Positions 1 through 6,066 of a stretch of DNA of 6,066 nucleotides are shown here, piece after piece. Both the position numbers and the translations under genes were made by a program. The DNA comes from an uncultured Alphaproteobacteria bacterium (GTDB lineage Bacteria > Pseudomonadota > Alphaproteobacteria > Micropepsales > Micropepsaceae), in assembly GCA_903922545.1 (NCBI GenBank), contig CAIXUE010000103.1, positions 1 through 6,066 of the forward strand, given 5' to 3'. The notes beneath the pieces are model-generated. The model did not search any database. It was not told the DNA's origin and saw only the letters and a list, made by a program, of their open reading frames with translations. Position 1 is the stretch's first letter; every line of letters begins with the position of its first letter.

Positions 1-308
1 GGGAACGGCGTCGGCTTCTGGAACACCATGCCGATGCGGGCGCGCAGCAGGTTCAGGTCCTTCAACTCCAGGATGTTCTCGCCATCCATGGTGATGGTGC
101 CTTCGGCCCGCTGGTTGGGATAAAGCTCGTAAATCCGGTTGATGGCGCGCAGCAGGGTGGACTTGCCGCAGCCCGACGGGCCGATAAAGGCCGTCACTTT
201 GCGATCATAAATCGGCAGGGTGATGTTCTTAAGCGACTTGGTGGCGCCGTAAAAGAAGGACAGATCCTTGACGTCCACCTTCGGCTTGAGTTGCGTCTGC
301 GCATCCAT
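1..308 (-). CDS. pstB: Phosphate ABC transporter ATP-binding protein PstB (N-terminal part, cut by window edge)
   Basis: This is the ATPase subunit of the high-affinity phosphate importer PstSCAB. It sits on the cytoplasmic face of the PstC-PstA membrane pair and powers inorganic phosphate uptake. The first 102 residues are visible, about 40% of a usual PstB of roughly 250-270 residues; the rest lies left of the window. The Walker A motif GPSGCGKST is at residues 43-51, followed by LLRAINR. The Q-loop region MVFQKPTPF is at residues 94-102; this wording is typical of PstB and separates it from other ABC ATPases. The ABC signature, Walker B and the switch histidine are not in the window. The ATG at 308 lies 5 nt after the pstA stop and gives an N-terminus of normal length. 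A GGAA about 10 nt upstream is a weak ribosome binding site, so translation probably depends on the preceding gene. It is the third gene of the pstC-pstA-pstB run. Family assignment is very secure. Confidence 0.96.
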   Translation of the reverse strand, partial: MDAQTQLKPKVDVKDLSFFYGATKSLKNITLPIYDRKVTAFIGPSGCGKSTLLRAINRIYELYPNQRAEGTITMDGENILELKDLNLLRARIGMVFQKPTPF

Positions 309-313
309 GGCGT

Positions 314-1162
314 TCAGTTCCGTTGTTTGTTTTCAAGAAGGCGGGCGATGATGGAAAGCGTCAGCACCGTGGCGGTGACCAGAAGCGCGCCGGCCCAGGC
401 CAGGCGGTGCCAGTCTTCATAAGGCGACAGCGCATAATTGAAGATCACGGCAGGCAGCGACGCCATGGGGCCGTTCATGTTGGTGCTCATCAGATTGTTG
501 CCCAGGGCGGTGAACAACAGCGGCGCTGTCTCACCCGAGATGCGCGCAATCGCCAGCAGCACACCGGTGGTGATGCCGGCCTGGGCCGCTTTCCAGGTCA
601 CCTGGCGGATCATATAGCTCGTGGGCGCGCCCAGCGCGGTGGCCGCTTCGCGAAGGCCGTTTGGCACCAGCAGCAGCATATTCTCGGTGGTGCGCACCAC
701 CACGGGAATGACAATCACGGTCAGCGCCGCGGCGCCGGCCCAGCCTGAAAAATGGCCCATCCGCACCACGAAGATTTCATAGATGAAAAGGCCGGTGACG
801 ATGGACGGCGCGCTGAGCAGGATGTCGTTGACGAAGCGCACCACAAAGGCAAAGCGGGTGTGGCGGCCATATTCGGCCAGATAAGTGGCGGCGAACAATC
901 CGATGGGCGTTCCAACCACCACCGCGATCACGCTCATCATCACACTGCCCAGAATGGCGTTGGCAAGTCCGCCGGCTGATCCGGGCGGCGGGGTGACTTC
1001 CGTGAATAGCGTGGGCGACAGGGCGGCAACGCCTTCCGACAAAAGCGCGCCCAGAATAAAGGCCAGCCAGATCAGGCCGAAAATCGCCGCAGAAATGGAG
1101 AGCACAATGAACACGCTGTTGGCGATGCGCCGGCGGGCATAAAGGGCGGGGTTCTGGCTCAT
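314..1162 (-). CDS. pstA: Phosphate ABC transporter permease PstA
   Basis: This is an inner-membrane permease subunit that pairs with PstC to form the phosphate channel of the Pst importer. The 282-residue length is normal for PstA. Hydrophobic segments are visible at about residues 17-41, 66-95, 111-133, 142-157, 197-218 and 256-275, fitting the expected six-helix plan. The cytoplasmic EAA loop, which docks onto the ATPase, starts at about residue 170 ([11 protein letters not shown]) and runs to about 195. The PstA/PstC-type signature [13 protein letters not shown] is at residues 207-219. The start ATG (1162-1160) overlaps the pstC stop by one base (TAATG). It is preceded at a 6-nt spacing by AGGAGGG, the strongest ribosome binding site in the window, which fixes the start. 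pstB follows after 5 nt. No broken or missing element is seen. Confidence 0.96.
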   Translation of the reverse strand: MSQNPALYARRRIANSVFIVLSISAAIFGLIWLAFILGALLSEGVAALSPTLFTEVTPPPGSAGGLANAILGSVMMSVIAVVVGTPIGLFAATYLAEYGRHTRFAFVVRFVNDILLSAPSIVTGLFIYEIFVVRMGHFSGWAGAAALTVIVIPVVVRTTENMLLLVPNGLREAATALGAPTSYMIRQVTWKAAQAGITTGVLLAIARISGETAPLLFTALGNNLMSTNMNGPMASLPAVIFNYALSPYEDWHRLAWAGALLVTATVLTLSIIARLLENKQRN

Positions 1163-2160
1163 TATTTGCCCTCCTGCCGCTTGAGGCGGCGCAGCAGCAA
1201 TTGCGCACAGGCCAGCACGACAAAGGTGATGAAGAACAGGATCAGGCCCAGCGCGATCAGCGACGAGGTGTAAAGCTCGGTGGTCGCCTCGGTGAATTCA
1301 TTGGCGATGGTGGCCGAGATGCTGGTGCCCGGCGCGAACAGTGAGGGGTCAATCTTGTGGGCGTTGCCGATCACAAAGGTGACGGCCATGGTTTCACCCA
1401 GGGCACGGCCCAGTGCCAGCATCGCGCCGCCGATCACGCCGGTGCGGGCGAACGGCAACACCACCCGCCACATCACTTCCCAGGTGGTGCAGCCCAACCC
1501 GTAAGTGGCTTCCTTCAGCATGGGGGGCACGGTTTCGAACACGTCACGCGTCACCGCCGAAATAAACGGCAGGATCATGATGGACAGGATCAGGCTGGCG
1601 GTGATGACGCCGATGCCATAAGGCGCGCCGCCGAACAGGGTGCCAAGAATGGGAATGCCTGCGGTGGCGTTGATGACCGGCGTCTGCACATTGGTCTGGA
1701 ACCAGGGCGCGAAAACGAACATCCCCCAGATGCCGTAAATGATGGACGGAATACCGGCCAGAAGTTCAATGGCGATGCCGATGGGCCGGCGCAGCATGCG
1801 CGGGCAAAGCTCGGTCAGGAAGATCGCCACGCCGATGCCCACTGGCACCGCCACGATCATCGACAGGAAAGACGTGACCAGGGTGCCGTAGATCGAAGCC
1901 AAAGCGCCAAACTTGTCGCGCGCCGGCGACCAGACTTCGGTGACAAGAAAACCAAAACCGAATGCCCGGAAAGCAGGCACCGAACCCACCACCAGGGCGA
2001 TCATGATGCCAGCGAAAATCAGCAGCAGGAATGCCGCGGCCAGCCAGGTGAGGAAATGAAACCGTGCGTCGCCACGCCCGGCGCGCGCGCTGGTATGGGC
2101 TCGCGCCGCCAGGCCTTGAGGGTGTGTTGCGCTTTCGTCGATCAAGGCGATATCAGCCAT
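1162..2160 (-). CDS. pstC: Phosphate ABC transporter permease PstC
   Basis: This is the second inner-membrane permease subunit of the Pst phosphate importer and the first gene of the leftward operon. From the ATG at 2160 the product is 332 residues. The N-terminus is a soluble, charged stretch (about 1-33), followed by helices at roughly 36-60, 90-116, 127-152, 183-203, 241-262 and 298-324. The EAA loop begins at about residue 215 ([19 protein letters not shown]). The signature [10 protein letters not shown] is at residues 251-260, matching the RISGETAP region of PstA and typical of PstC. A longer frame opens at a GTG at 2208 and adds 16 residues. That start has no Shine-Dalgarno sequence and lies only 7 nt from a candidate Pho box, so I take those codons as leader. 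The ATG at 2160 also has only a weak GGA upstream, so the start stays uncertain (2160 or 2208). The function is secure. No pstS lies upstream; a kinase gene diverges instead. Confidence 0.93.
   Translation of the reverse strand: MADIALIDESATHPQGLAARAHTSARAGRGDARFHFLTWLAAAFLLLIFAGIMIALVVGSVPAFRAFGFGFLVTEVWSPARDKFGALASIYGTLVTSFLSMIVAVPVGIGVAIFLTELCPRMLRRPIGIAIELLAGIPSIIYGIWGMFVFAPWFQTNVQTPVINATAGIPILGTLFGGAPYGIGVITASLILSIMILPFISAVTRDVFETVPPMLKEATYGLGCTTWEVMWRVVLPFARTGVIGGAMLALGRALGETMAVTFVIGNAHKIDPSLFAPGTSISATIANEFTEATTELYTSSLIALGLILFFITFVVLACAQLLLRRLKRQEGK
1169..1175 (-). promoter_or_regulatory. Ribosome binding site of pstA inside the end of pstC
   Basis: On the minus strand the sequence reads AGGAGGG, then 6 nt, then the pstA ATG at 1162. 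It is an almost perfect complement to the 16S rRNA tail and is encoded within the last codons of pstC (Gln-Glu-Gly). It decides the pstA start and, with the TAATG overlap, suggests translational coupling of the two permease subunits, which are needed in equal amounts (inference). Confidence 0.8.
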
Positions 2161-2215
2161 TTCGAGGGATGTCCGTGGACAGGTTGGATCCCAATTCACC
2201 TTGGCCACGCGCCAC

Positions 2216-2248
2216 GAACATCACAGTTTTGCAAAGCTTTTGTGACGC
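2216..2248 (-). promoter_or_regulatory. Candidate Pho box (PhoB binding site) upstream of pstC
   Basis: On the minus strand three 11-nt units follow without gaps: GCGTCACAAAA, GCTTTGCAAAA and CTGTGATGTTC. Units one and two agree at 8 of 11 positions. Unit one shares GTCA and the A-rich spacer with the classical Pho box unit (CTGTCAT plus four A/T). Unit three shares CTGT-AT. The 11-bp phasing and the place upstream of a pst operon are what a PhoB site should show. The middle unit fits the TGTCA core poorly, so this is a candidate only. If real, PhoB would activate pstCAB when phosphate is scarce, and transcription would start downstream of 2216. That supports the pstC start at 2160. Confidence 0.45.
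2221..2245. repeat. Short inverted repeat TCACA...TGTGA
   Basis: TCACA at 2221-2225 and TGTGA at 2241-2245 are exact 5-bp inverted arms 15 nt apart, with an AAGCTT palindrome between them (2234-2239). The element overlaps the candidate Pho box, so the two readings compete. The spacing is wider than in a classical CRP/FNR site (TGTGA-N6-TCACA) and the arms point the opposite way. A dimeric regulator is possible but not shown. Confidence 0.35.
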
Positions 2249-2278
2249 CAGCTTCGCCCCGGCCCCGCCGTCCCGAAA

Positions 2279-2307
2279 CGATCCATTAACCACTTGATTT
2301 ATATAAG
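2279..2307 (+). promoter_or_regulatory. Candidate promoter for the kinase-ampG unit
   Basis: TATAAG at 2302-2307 matches five of six bases of the -10 consensus and lies in the most AT-rich patch of an otherwise GC-rich region, about 85 nt before the kinase start. The region 17 nt upstream (2279-2284) is a poor -35 match. That would fit a weak or activator-dependent promoter. The same patch is AT-rich on both strands, so orientation is not certain. Confidence 0.3.
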
Positions 2308-2328
2308 TTTTCCACAGGTTTGGGCAGG

Positions 2329-2350
2329 CCCCGGCGTTTCGACGCGGGGG
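2329..2350 (+). other. GC-rich hairpin with TTCG loop in the kinase leader
   Basis: The arms CCCCGGCGT (2329-2337) and ACGCGGGGG (2342-2350) pair at eight of nine positions around a TTCG tetraloop, a known stabilising loop. No T-run follows on either strand, so it is not a normal intrinsic terminator. It would lie in the 5' leader of the kinase mRNA, ending about 41 nt before the ATG. It could affect mRNA stability or be incidental in GC-rich DNA. Confidence 0.4.
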
Positions 2351-2391
2351 CTGGTTCCAAACTTTAAGGCTTTCGTATCGGGTCTGGCACC

Positions 2392-4761
2392 ATGATCGGC
2401 CAAATTGTTCGGGATTTCAGGCGTTTGACTGTCGCGAGGGGCATTCGCATCGTCTTTGGCGTGTTGGCCGGGCTTATGCTCGTTGCCGCTCTGGGCGATA
2501 TCGTACTGTTCGGCCGCCTTACCATTGTCACGCCGGCCAGTTTCGGCGCCCTGCTGGCGATCACGCTGGCCTCCCAGATCTACAATCATTTCACCTCGCG
2601 CGATCAGCAGATCGAAGCGCAACGCCACATCACCGATCTGAAAGCCACCAGCGCGCGGCTGGAAGCATCCTTGCGCAATGCCGCCGCCATGAATGCGCGG
2701 CTCTATCAAAGTGAAGTGCGTTACAAGGGCCTGGTCGATGCGCAAGGCGATGCGATTTTCCGCCGCGACGCTTCCAGCCGTCTCACCTACGCCAACGAAG
2801 CCTTCTTCAAAATTTTTGGTCTCGACCCCCGGCGCGCCATTGGTTTTCCTTTCGCGCCTGAACTGCATCCGGAAAGCCGCGCGCCTTTGTTCGGCAGTTT
2901 CGCGGCGCTGGAACAGGGAAGAGGACGCGCCCGCTATGACCAGCATGTGCGCACGCCTTACGGCTATCGCTGGATCGCCTGGGAAGATTACGCCATCCGC
3001 GATTCCTATGGCCGGCTGGTGGAAGTGCAAAGCGTTGGCCGCGATGTCACCGAACGTAAAGCACTGGAAGACGCGCTGACCGAAGCGCGCGATTCCGCTG
3101 AAGCCGCCTCGCGGGCCAAGTCAGGCTTCCTGGCCACCATGAGCCACGAAATCCGCACCCCTATGAACGGCGTGTTGGGCATGGGCCGGCTTTTGCTGGA
3201 AACCGATCTGCGCGCCGACCAGCGCTCTTACGCCGAAGCCATCACCCAGTCGGGCGAAGCACTGCTCAGCCTGATCGGCGATATTCTGGATTTCTCCAAA
3301 ATCGAATCCGGCACTCTCACGCTGGATGAAGACGAAGTGGATATCCGCGCCCTTCTGAACGGCGTGGCTGAACTTCTGGGCCCGCGCGCCCATGCCAAAA
3401 GCATTGAAGTGGTCAGTGTGGTCGCCCGCGATGTGCCGCGCGTAATCCGCGGCGATGAACTGCGCCTGCGCCAGGTTCTGACCAATCTGGTCGGCAATGC
3501 CGTGAAATTCACGGAAAATGGCGGCGTCTGCGTTGAGCTGAAAATGGCCGCCGGGCCTGAACGCCAACATCTGCGCATCGAAGTGCGCGACACCGGCGTG
3601 GGCGTGCCGGTGCAAAAGCGCCAGGATATTTTCCAGGAATTCGTCCAGGCCGATTCCAGCCATGCGCGAAAATTCGGCGGCTCGGGCCTGGGGCTGGCGA
3701 TTTCCAAACGCCTGGTCGAAGCGATGGGCGGCGAAATCGGGCTGGAGCCGGTGGCGGACGGCGGCTCGGCTTTCTGGTTCACGCTTCCCGCCGTGATCGC
3801 GGTGCCCGCCCAGGACAGCGACAAGCCGCTGGACGGCAAGCGCATCGCCATCGTCACCCGCAACAAACCCTTGCGCGAAGGCCTGTCGCTGCAGGTCGAA
3901 GCGGCAGGCGGCATCGCCATCAATTTCAGCCACATGGCGACCAACGGCAAAATCGACGCCATCCTGATCGATGCCGGCACCGAAACCGAACCGGTGCCTT
4001 TCATCACGCCGGAATTTGATATTCCCGCGCTGGTGCTGCTGACGCCCGCCGCGCGCGGCAAACTGAATTCACTGCGAACCCAGGGCTTTGCCGGCTATCT
4101 GGTCAAGCCGGTGCGCGAAATCTCGCTGCTGACACGGCTGCAGATCTGCATGGAAGTACACGCCCAGAAATCGGGGGACACCGAACCCTACCGCTTTACG
4201 CCACCCGCCAGTGCCGAACCCGAAATGCGGCAGACTTTCACGCCGCCACCGCCGCAACGTGAAATGGTGCCGCCGCCTTTTCTGTCGGAATCCGATCCCA
4301 AGCCCACAACGCCGTCTTTGCCGCCGCCGCCGTTACCCAAGCCGCGCACCGATGCCGGCCTGCGCATCCTTCTGGCCGAGGACAATCCGGTCAACGCGCT
4401 GCTCATCCGCGAACTGCTGCGCCGCCGCGGCCATAACATAAGGGAAGTCGGCAACGGCTCCGCCGCCGTGGCCGCCATGGAAGAAGAGCGTTTCGATCTG
4501 CTCCTCACCGACATTCACATGCCGGGCATGGACGGCATCGAGGCGACCCTGGCCATCCGGGCCAATGAGGAAAAATCCCGCCGTCCCCGCACGCCCATCG
4601 TGGCCCTGACCGCCGACGCCCTGGAGACAGGCAAGCGCGCCTGCCAGGACGCCGGCATGGACGGCTTTTTGACCAAGCCGGTGGACCCCGCCGAGCTGGA
4701 AGAAATGTTTCTGATGCTCTTCCCCAACGAGGATGGATTGCCGCAAACTGAAGCGGCATGA
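2392..4761 (+). CDS. Membrane-anchored PAS hybrid sensor histidine kinase with two receiver domains
   Basis: This 789-residue two-component sensor kinase has the following order. Two membrane helices lie at about residues 19-40 and 46-63, with almost no periplasmic loop. A coiled-coil-like helix follows (about 70-105). A PAS domain with PAC end spans about 107-223 (YANEAFFKIFGLD; ending RDVTERK). The HisKA domain has phosphoacceptor His252 in FLATMSHEIRTPMNG. The HATPase domain has N-box LTNLVGNAVKF (363-373), G1 DTGVGV (400-405) and G2 GGSGLGL (429-435). A receiver-like domain (about 481-590) lacks the acidic pair but keeps Asp527, Thr551 and Lys572. A proline-rich linker covers about 603-651. 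The C-terminal receiver (657-777) is intact, with Glu663/Asp664, phosphoacceptor Asp707, Thr740 and Lys762. There is no Hpt domain, so an external phosphotransfer protein is expected. The near-absent periplasmic loop suggests sensing in the membrane or through the cytoplasmic PAS domain. The ATG at 2392 has only a weak ribosome site. The gene diverges from pstC and overlaps ampG by 4 nt. It is not a typical PhoR, which lacks receivers; the signal is unknown. Confidence 0.93.
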   Translation: MIGQIVRDFRRLTVARGIRIVFGVLAGLMLVAALGDIVLFGRLTIVTPASFGALLAITLASQIYNHFTSRDQQIEAQRHITDLKATSARLEASLRNAAAMNARLYQSEVRYKGLVDAQGDAIFRRDASSRLTYANEAFFKIFGLDPRRAIGFPFAPELHPESRAPLFGSFAALEQGRGRARYDQHVRTPYGYRWIAWEDYAIRDSYGRLVEVQSVGRDVTERKALEDALTEARDSAEAASRAKSGFLATMSHEIRTPMNGVLGMGRLLLETDLRADQRSYAEAITQSGEALLSLIGDILDFSKIESGTLTLDEDEVDIRALLNGVAELLGPRAHAKSIEVVSVVARDVPRVIRGDELRLRQVLTNLVGNAVKFTENGGVCVELKMAAGPERQHLRIEVRDTGVGVPVQKRQDIFQEFVQADSSHARKFGGSGLGLAISKRLVEAMGGEIGLEPVADGGSAFWFTLPAVIAVPAQDSDKPLDGKRIAIVTRNKPLREGLSLQVEAAGGIAINFSHMATNGKIDAILIDAGTETEPVPFITPEFDIPALVLLTPAARGKLNSLRTQGFAGYLVKPVREISLLTRLQICMEVHAQKSGDTEPYRFTPPASAEPEMRQTFTPPPPQREMVPPPFLSESDPKPTTPSLPPPPLPKPRTDAGLRILLAEDNPVNALLIRELLRRRGHNIREVGNGSAAVAAMEEERFDLLLTDIHMPGMDGIEATLAIRANEEKSRRPRTPIVALTADALETGKRACQDAGMDGFLTKPVDPAELEEMFLMLFPNEDGLPQTEAA

Positions 4762-6066
4762 TTCCTTCCGCGCGCAAGCGCTATTCTTTCCGCGATTATC
4801 TGAACAAACGCGCCCTGATCATGCTGGCGCTGGGATTCTCGTCGGGCCTGCCGTTCCTGCTGGTGGGCAACACGTTCGGATTCTGGCTGCGTGATGAAGG
4901 CACCGGACTGAAGGCCATCGGCTTTCTGTCCTGGGTGGGCATCGCCTATTCGCTGCAATTTGTCTGGGCGCCGCTGGTGGACCGGATGCCGGTGCTCAAA
5001 GCCCTGGGCCAACGGCGCGGCTGGATGTTTCTCTCGCAGGCCGCCGTGGCGTTGGGCCTGTTCGCCATGGCCTTTGTCGGGGTGCGTTATGGCGTGCTGG
5101 TTCTGGGCGCCTGCGCGCTGGTGGTTGGCCTTGCCGCCGCCACGCAGGACATCGCCATCAATGCATGGCGCATTGAGATCGCGGCCAATGCCGACGAGCA
5201 AGGGCTTCTGGTTTCCGCCTATACCATCGCCTATCGCATCGCCGTGATGTGTACGGATTCCCTGATGCTGGTGGCCGCCCAGCATTTCGGCTGGTCTGTT
5301 GCCTACACCGCTTGCGGCCTGGCCATGGGCATCGGCCTCATCGCCAGCCTGATGGCGCCCGAGCCTTTGCGCGGTGAAGGCGAGATCGCGCGCAAGGAAA
5401 AGCAAAAGCCGCTTTCCAGTGCCGCCGGCCTGTTCGACGCCATCGCCGGACCGTTCATTGTTTTTTTCAAGACCTATGGCGCCACCGCGCTTTTGATCCT
5501 CGTGGCGATCAGCCTTTATCGCCTGCCGGATTTTTTGCGCGGCCCCATCACCAACCCCTTCTTCCATGATCTTGGCGTCAGCAAGGATGTGATCGGCGCT
5601 GCCCGCGCCACGGTGGGACTGGCCTCCATTTTCGCCGGCGTCGCGGCGGGCGGTTATCTGTCTCTGAAATTCGGCTATATGCGCGCGCTGATCGTAGGCG
5701 CCATCATCCAGTCCATCGGCATTTTGCTTCAGGCGGTGCTGACCGTGAACCACGGGGTTCCCGCCTTCCTGACCGTGATGGCGGTTGACGATTTCGGCAT
5801 CAGCTTCGCGGGCGTGACCCTGGTCGCCTACATGTCGTCGCTGACCAGCCTGGGTTATACCGCAACGCAATATGCTCTTTTATCTTCGGCCTACGCCCTT
5901 CTTGGAAAATTCCTCAAAGGCTTCTCCGGCCTGATCGTGGAAGGAATGACGCCGCATTTCGGGCTGATGGGCGCTTATGGCCTGTTTTTCATGGGTTGCA
6001 GCCTGATCGGAGTTCCCTCACTGATCCTGTTCGCCTTCCTGGAACGTATAAAGACGGTTCCCGCCC
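4758..6066 (+). CDS. ampG: AmpG family muropeptide permease (MFS), cut at window edge
   Basis: This is an inner-membrane major facilitator transporter of the AmpG family, which imports anhydro-muropeptides from the periplasm for peptidoglycan recycling. In species with AmpR-controlled AmpC it also feeds beta-lactamase induction. The first 436 residues are visible; the family is about 430-490 long, so little is missing. Family-typical stretches are LALGFSSGLPFLLVGNTFGF (23-42), GFLSWVGIAYSLQFVWAPLVDR (split at 55-66 and 67-76), ATQDIAINAWRIE (128-140), and VAYMSSLTSLGYTATQYALL (356-375) followed by GKFLKGFSG (383-391). There are about twelve hydrophobic segments, with a charged cytoplasmic loop at about 202-220 between the two halves. 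The start ATG (4758-4760) overlaps the kinase stop (ATGA), and there is no strong ribosome site of its own, which suggests translational coupling. An Asn at 135 sits where relatives, as I recall them, often have Asp. A wider AmpG-like transporter with another substrate is possible, but the motifs favour AmpG. Confidence 0.9.
   Translation, partial: MIPSARKRYSFRDYLNKRALIMLALGFSSGLPFLLVGNTFGFWLRDEGTGLKAIGFLSWVGIAYSLQFVWAPLVDRMPVLKALGQRRGWMFLSQAAVALGLFAMAFVGVRYGVLVLGACALVVGLAAATQDIAINAWRIEIAANADEQGLLVSAYTIAYRIAVMCTDSLMLVAAQHFGWSVAYTACGLAMGIGLIASLMAPEPLRGEGEIARKEKQKPLSSAAGLFDAIAGPFIVFFKTYGATALLILVAISLYRLPDFLRGPITNPFFHDLGVSKDVIGAARATVGLASIFAGVAAGGYLSLKFGYMRALIVGAIIQSIGILLQAVLTVNHGVPAFLTVMAVDDFGISFAGVTLVAYMSSLTSLGYTATQYALLSSAYALLGKFLKGFSGLIVEGMTPHFGLMGAYGLFFMGCSLIGVPSLILFAFLERIKTVPA

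Larger units (their letters stand above)
2161..2391. other. Divergent intergenic region between pstC and the hybrid kinase gene
   Basis: About 230 bp (183 bp if pstC starts at the GTG at 2208) separate two divergently transcribed units and must carry both promoters. Contents, left to right: a probable pstC leader; a phased repeat and inverted repeat around 2216-2248; a GC-rich stretch around 2249-2275; an AT-rich patch at about 2286-2312; and a GC-rich hairpin at 2329-2350. No convincing short gene or tRNA is seen here. Confidence 0.7.

Noticed and set aside
323..748. Plus-strand frame opposite pstA
   Set aside because: It is a shadow frame of pstA with no motifs and composition typical of antisense GC-rich DNA.
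1357..2289. A 310-codon plus-strand frame opposite pstC
   Set aside because: It is antisense to the PstC membrane protein and is full of His, Asp, Gln and Arg, as expected when hydrophobic codons are read in reverse.
2308..2316. TTTTCCACA, one mismatch from a DnaA box
   Set aside because: A single imperfect copy without neighbouring boxes or an origin-like AT-rich unwinding region; expected by chance.
2329..2350. The GC-rich hairpin as an intrinsic terminator
   Set aside because: No T-run follows on either strand, and no gene ends on either side of it; both flanking genes begin here.
2299..3933. Long minus-strand open frames opposite the kinase gene (2299-3030, 3121-3933, 3228-4061)
   Set aside because: They lie antisense to well-supported PAS, HisKA and HATPase coding sequence and show low-complexity composition with no recognisable domain.
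2392..4761. Assigning the kinase as PhoR because it lies next to pstC
   Set aside because: PhoR is a single PAS kinase without receivers; this protein has two receiver-type domains and a proline-rich linker, so a name based on position would be unsafe.
4515..5870. A 451-codon open frame on the minus strand, antisense to the kinase end and ampG
   Set aside because: Its translation is rich in His, Gln, Arg and Gly with no domain motifs or hydrophobic pattern, typical of the reverse frame of GC-rich genes. The plus-strand proteins here have clear family motifs.

Overview
The window looks like chromosomal DNA from a GC-rich alphaproteobacterium. The grounds are the high-GC codon use, the pstC-pstA-pstB arrangement without an adjacent pstS, a PAS-containing hybrid histidine kinase, and an AmpG permease of the long alphaproteobacterial type. 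The genus cannot be fixed from the sequence alone. Genes fill almost the whole window. There are no tRNA or rRNA genes, insertion sequences or CRISPR arrays.

The left part (1-2208, minus strand) is a tightly packed phosphate-specific transport operon, transcribed right to left: pstC, then pstA (one-base overlap, TAATG), then pstB (5-nt gap), which runs off the left edge. These are the two membrane subunits and the ATPase of the high-affinity phosphate ABC importer. The periplasmic phosphate-binding protein PstS is not encoded next to them in the window. phoU and phoB often follow pstB in relatives and may lie beyond the left edge (inference).

The middle (about 2161-2391) is a divergent intergenic region. 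It holds a candidate Pho-box-like array of 11-bp units upstream of pstC, an AT-rich candidate promoter for the rightward genes, and a GC-rich hairpin with a TTCG loop in the kinase leader. The Pho box placement, together with the lack of a ribosome binding site at the upstream GTG, favours the ATG at 2160 as the pstC start.

The right part (2392-6066, plus strand) is a two-gene unit. A 789-residue membrane-anchored hybrid histidine kinase has the layout 2 TM, PAS, HisKA, HATPase, degenerate receiver, proline-rich linker, intact receiver. Its stop codon overlaps the start of an ampG-type muropeptide permease (ATGA), which runs off the right edge nearly complete. The coupling of a sensor kinase to a peptidoglycan-recycling permease, back to back with a phosphate importer, is the most notable feature of the layout. 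I see no convincing evidence of a wholly new system.
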